A DNA stretch of 64,000 bases from NCBI RefSeq assembly GCF_905220415.1, contig NC_059541.1, forward strand, positions 8,258,501 through 8,322,500. Reading direction: 5' to 3'. Origin of the DNA: Colias croceus (lineage: Eukaryota > Arthropoda > Insecta > Lepidoptera > Pieridae). A program made the position numbers and the translations under genes. This document shows, in pieces, positions 61,545-64,000 of the stretch (within the stretch, counting starts at the first letter, position 1; each line of letters begins with the position of its first letter). Below the pieces are notes generated by a model. It saw only the letters and a program-made list of their open reading frames with translations. It was not told where the DNA came from and ran no database searches.

Positions 61545-62158
61545 ATCCCACCAAAAACATAAATGTAAAAATTGGAGCCGAGTTCAATCGTTGACTTAAT
61601 TTGCCAAAAAAAGAAATGAGATCTAAATGTGTGCCAAGTTCTGCAGACAGTCCAGAAATTTATTTACAAAGATGTATTAAGTTCTTAGGTTGACTGAAAA
61701 CTCAATTGTTTTATTTTCCCTTAGAGAACAATGTTTATTCCAAAATATAACTTTTTTAATTTGAATAATATAATTATTTTCACAAAGCAAACAACTAATG
61801 ACCTATTGAACCCCATAATTTGATGAGGCTAGTTTTACATACTGTTTATATTTTGTGAGGTTCTAAAAACTAGCCTCATCAAATTATGGGGTTCAATAGG
61901 TCATTAGTTGTTTGCTTTGTGAAAATAATTATATTATTCAAATTAAAAAAAGTTATATTTTGGAATAAACATTGTTCTCTAAGGGAAAATAAAACAATTG
62001 AGTTTTCAGTCAACCTAAGAACTTAATACATCTTTGTAAATAAATTTCTGGACTGTCTGCAGAACTTGGCACACATTTAGATCTCATTTCTTTTTTTGGC
62101 AAATTAAGTCAACGATTGAACTCGGCTCCAATTTTTACATTTATGTTTTTGGTGGGAT
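61545..62158. mobile_element. Nearly perfect 0.6-kb hairpin (foldback element)
   Basis: The left arm (61545-61836, 292 nt) and right arm (61866-62158, 293 nt) are exact inverses by eye except for one A/T indel in a homopolymer (around 61758), with a 29-nt loop. Ends read ATCCCACCAAAAACATAAAT. There is no coding capacity and no clear target duplication. Such high arm identity implies recent origin or gene conversion. Confidence 0.9.
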
Positions 62159-63498
62159 TAGAATTTAGATGATGAGAATATAACTTTTTTTCTTGTATTT
62201 CGCTTCTATAGTATCTTATATCAAACCGAGTTAATTGACGAGAAGGTCTAATTAGTTTTAATTATATCTTTAAATATAAAGATTAAAAAGATAATCATTT
62301 AAAATGAATAATCTCATAAGTACTTTAAAGTGCATGAAATTTTTCTTTTTTCATGCTTAACAGTAGTATAGTCTTCGAAGCGTGATTAAATATACATTTA
62401 AAACGGCTTATCAACTTTAAAATGTTTATAGCATGTTCGTACAAAATTAATTTGCGCGCTTTATTCTCCCAAAAACTAAAATAGCTCGACCTCGGTTAAA
62501 AAAAGAATACTAGGAAAATGTAAGGGAGTCGATATAGGAGGTACGAAGTAGGTACAACAAAATAAACAGTGTAGTTTTAAAACCTTAAGTTTTAATAAAT
62601 AGATAAAACTCAAATTTATCACTATATTAAGAGTGTTTTAATTTTAAAAATTATCAAGCTTCTATTCACTAGATACCTAAATTAGAATTAATGAAAAAAA
62701 TGTATGTCTATTTGTGAAAGTACCTCTTATCTTTTAAATAAAAAGAAACAGCAATATCGAAATAATATTCCATAACACGCTTGCCGTAACACATTATACA
62801 AACAACTTGCCGTCGAAGCCTCTACATCCATTCTCCTGCCAATCAACAAGTTGACAAGCTTGTTGTCCCCAAAACAAAACTTTGGCCCAAACACGCTCTA
62901 ATATTTCTTACTAATATTATAAACGGGAAAGTTTTTAAGGCTGGATTGTTTTATGCAATATGTATGTGAACTCCTCTTTCGCGCGAAAACCATTAAACGG
63001 ATTTTTATGTAGTTTATATACCAAAACAGTAATACTTGCTTACTTGCTTTTGGCCACGAGTTCGTCCGCGAAACAGATCGTGCGGAATAGTTTCATATAA
63101 TAATGCAGAGAAAATAAGCTACCTACGTATCAATTTGATTTACTATCGCATACCAAGAAGTAATTAAAACTTGCTAGTAAAAAAGGTTGTTTAATAACCT
63201 CACAGCTCTAATTGCTAGGTATAATGAACTTTGGGATTGGGAGAGATATTTATATTAGAACTAGAACTAAACCAAAAACACAAATTTGAATAGATACTTC
63301 AGTGGTTGCAAATTTAGACTATCTGTTTGTCTTTGTAATTCCTCATTAATTTTAAATTCAATGTACGTATGAAATAATCGAATAAGAAATTAATCTTGTT
63401 ATATTTCTAACGATTGCGTATTAAATATTCCGTGGGCCACACTGAAAGTTTTGCGTAACTAATAAACAAAACAATTTATTTGTCCAATATTATATTTA
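62159..63498. other. Non-coding with a partial repeat
   Basis: At about 62907-63080 the sequence TTACTAATATTATAAACGGG and a later gagttcgtccgcgaaac resemble a diverged Helitron-like repeat. The rest is unassigned. Confidence 0.35.
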
Positions 63499-64000
63499 CT
63501 ACTTTTTAAAGTATTCTCCGCTACATTTAAAACACTTTTTCATCCGTTCAAACCATTTCTGGAAACATGAGGACCATTGGTCCGAGGGTATGTTTTCTGC
63601 GTGCTGTTTGAAAGCAACCACGGCCTCTTCTGGCCTCGTAAATGTCGAACCACTCATTGAATCATAGATTTTTGGGAAAAGGAAGAAATCGCAAGGTGCT
63701 AGGTTAGGACTGCGTGCGGCATGAGTCACGTGCTCTATTTTTTCAGTAGCCAAAAATGACTTTGTTTTGTTCGCGGTGTGCGCCGAAGAACTGTCATGGT
63801 GCAACAAGATGCGACTTCTAGGTCGCTTTTCTCTTATTTTTTTTAAGACATTGGGCAAAAAAATAGTGGTGTACCACTCGGCATTAACAGTCTTTTGTTA
63901 CTCAAGTGGGATAATGCAGACAGGATTCGTCTTAGAGAAAAATAATGCAATCATTTGTTTGCCAACCCTTCTCGCCTGCCTCAATTTGGTTGGTTTGCTG
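63499..64000 (-). pseudogene. mariner transposase, C-terminal part, broken
   Basis: On the minus strand the frame runs from the window edge to a stop at 63499. It reads KQMIALFFSKTNPV, then an in-frame TAA (63898-63900), then VNAEWYTTIFLPNVLKKI, HHDSSSAHTA and SPNLAPCDFFLFP. The Asp of HHD and the Asp of APCD are separated by 34 residues, the D34D signature of mariner. The stop lies upstream of both Asp residues, so an intact enzyme is not made. The left inverted end is probably near 63438-63460 (ccacactgaaagttttgcg). The N-terminus lies beyond the window. Confidence 0.85.

Overview
The window looks like a piece of a lepidopteran (moth or butterfly) nuclear chromosome. It is AT-rich, with one intron-rich gene at low density, GT-AG splice sites, and many small repeats of kinds common in Lepidoptera: short Helitron-like units beginning TCCATACTAATATTATAAATG and ending CTAG, poly(A)-tailed LINE ends, MITEs, and mariner and pogo remnants. 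No bacterial-type operon, CRISPR array or ribosome binding site is present. The species cannot be named from the sequence.

The left 24 kb holds one well-supported gene on the plus strand. It is an otopetrin-like proton channel that I could assemble from eight exons (2129 to 24324) into a continuous reading frame of 700 codons. All seven introns are GT-AG and the codon phases agree at every junction. The first two exons code a Pro/Ser-rich, probably disordered N-terminus. Exons 3 to 8 code about 12 membrane segments. The 9.7-kb second intron is packed with transposable elements. The fourth intron ends at exon 5, and just after exon 5 lies a decayed tandem copy of that exon.

From 24.3 to 36 kb there is a 3' UTR and then repeats: a SINE with a 13-bp target duplication, a 1.33-kb pogo/Tigger-type element with TIRs and a broken transposase N-terminus, and a LINE tail. 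From 36 kb rightward no complete gene can be read. Three plus-strand places look like first exons (ending at 36383, 45663 and 47723), each with a good donor and no matching downstream exon in view. They suggest a second gene with alternative promoters whose body lies beyond the right edge; this is inference.

The rest of the right half is non-coding sequence and repeats. The most striking are a 310-bp tandem array carrying tRNA-like Pol III modules, flanked as a unit by a 17-bp target duplication (40222 to 41510); a GC-rich MITE built of CTCGAG palindromes (38433 to 38847); and a nearly perfect 0.6-kb hairpin with arms of 292 and 293 bp (61545 to 62158). A broken mariner transposase runs off the right end on the minus strand.
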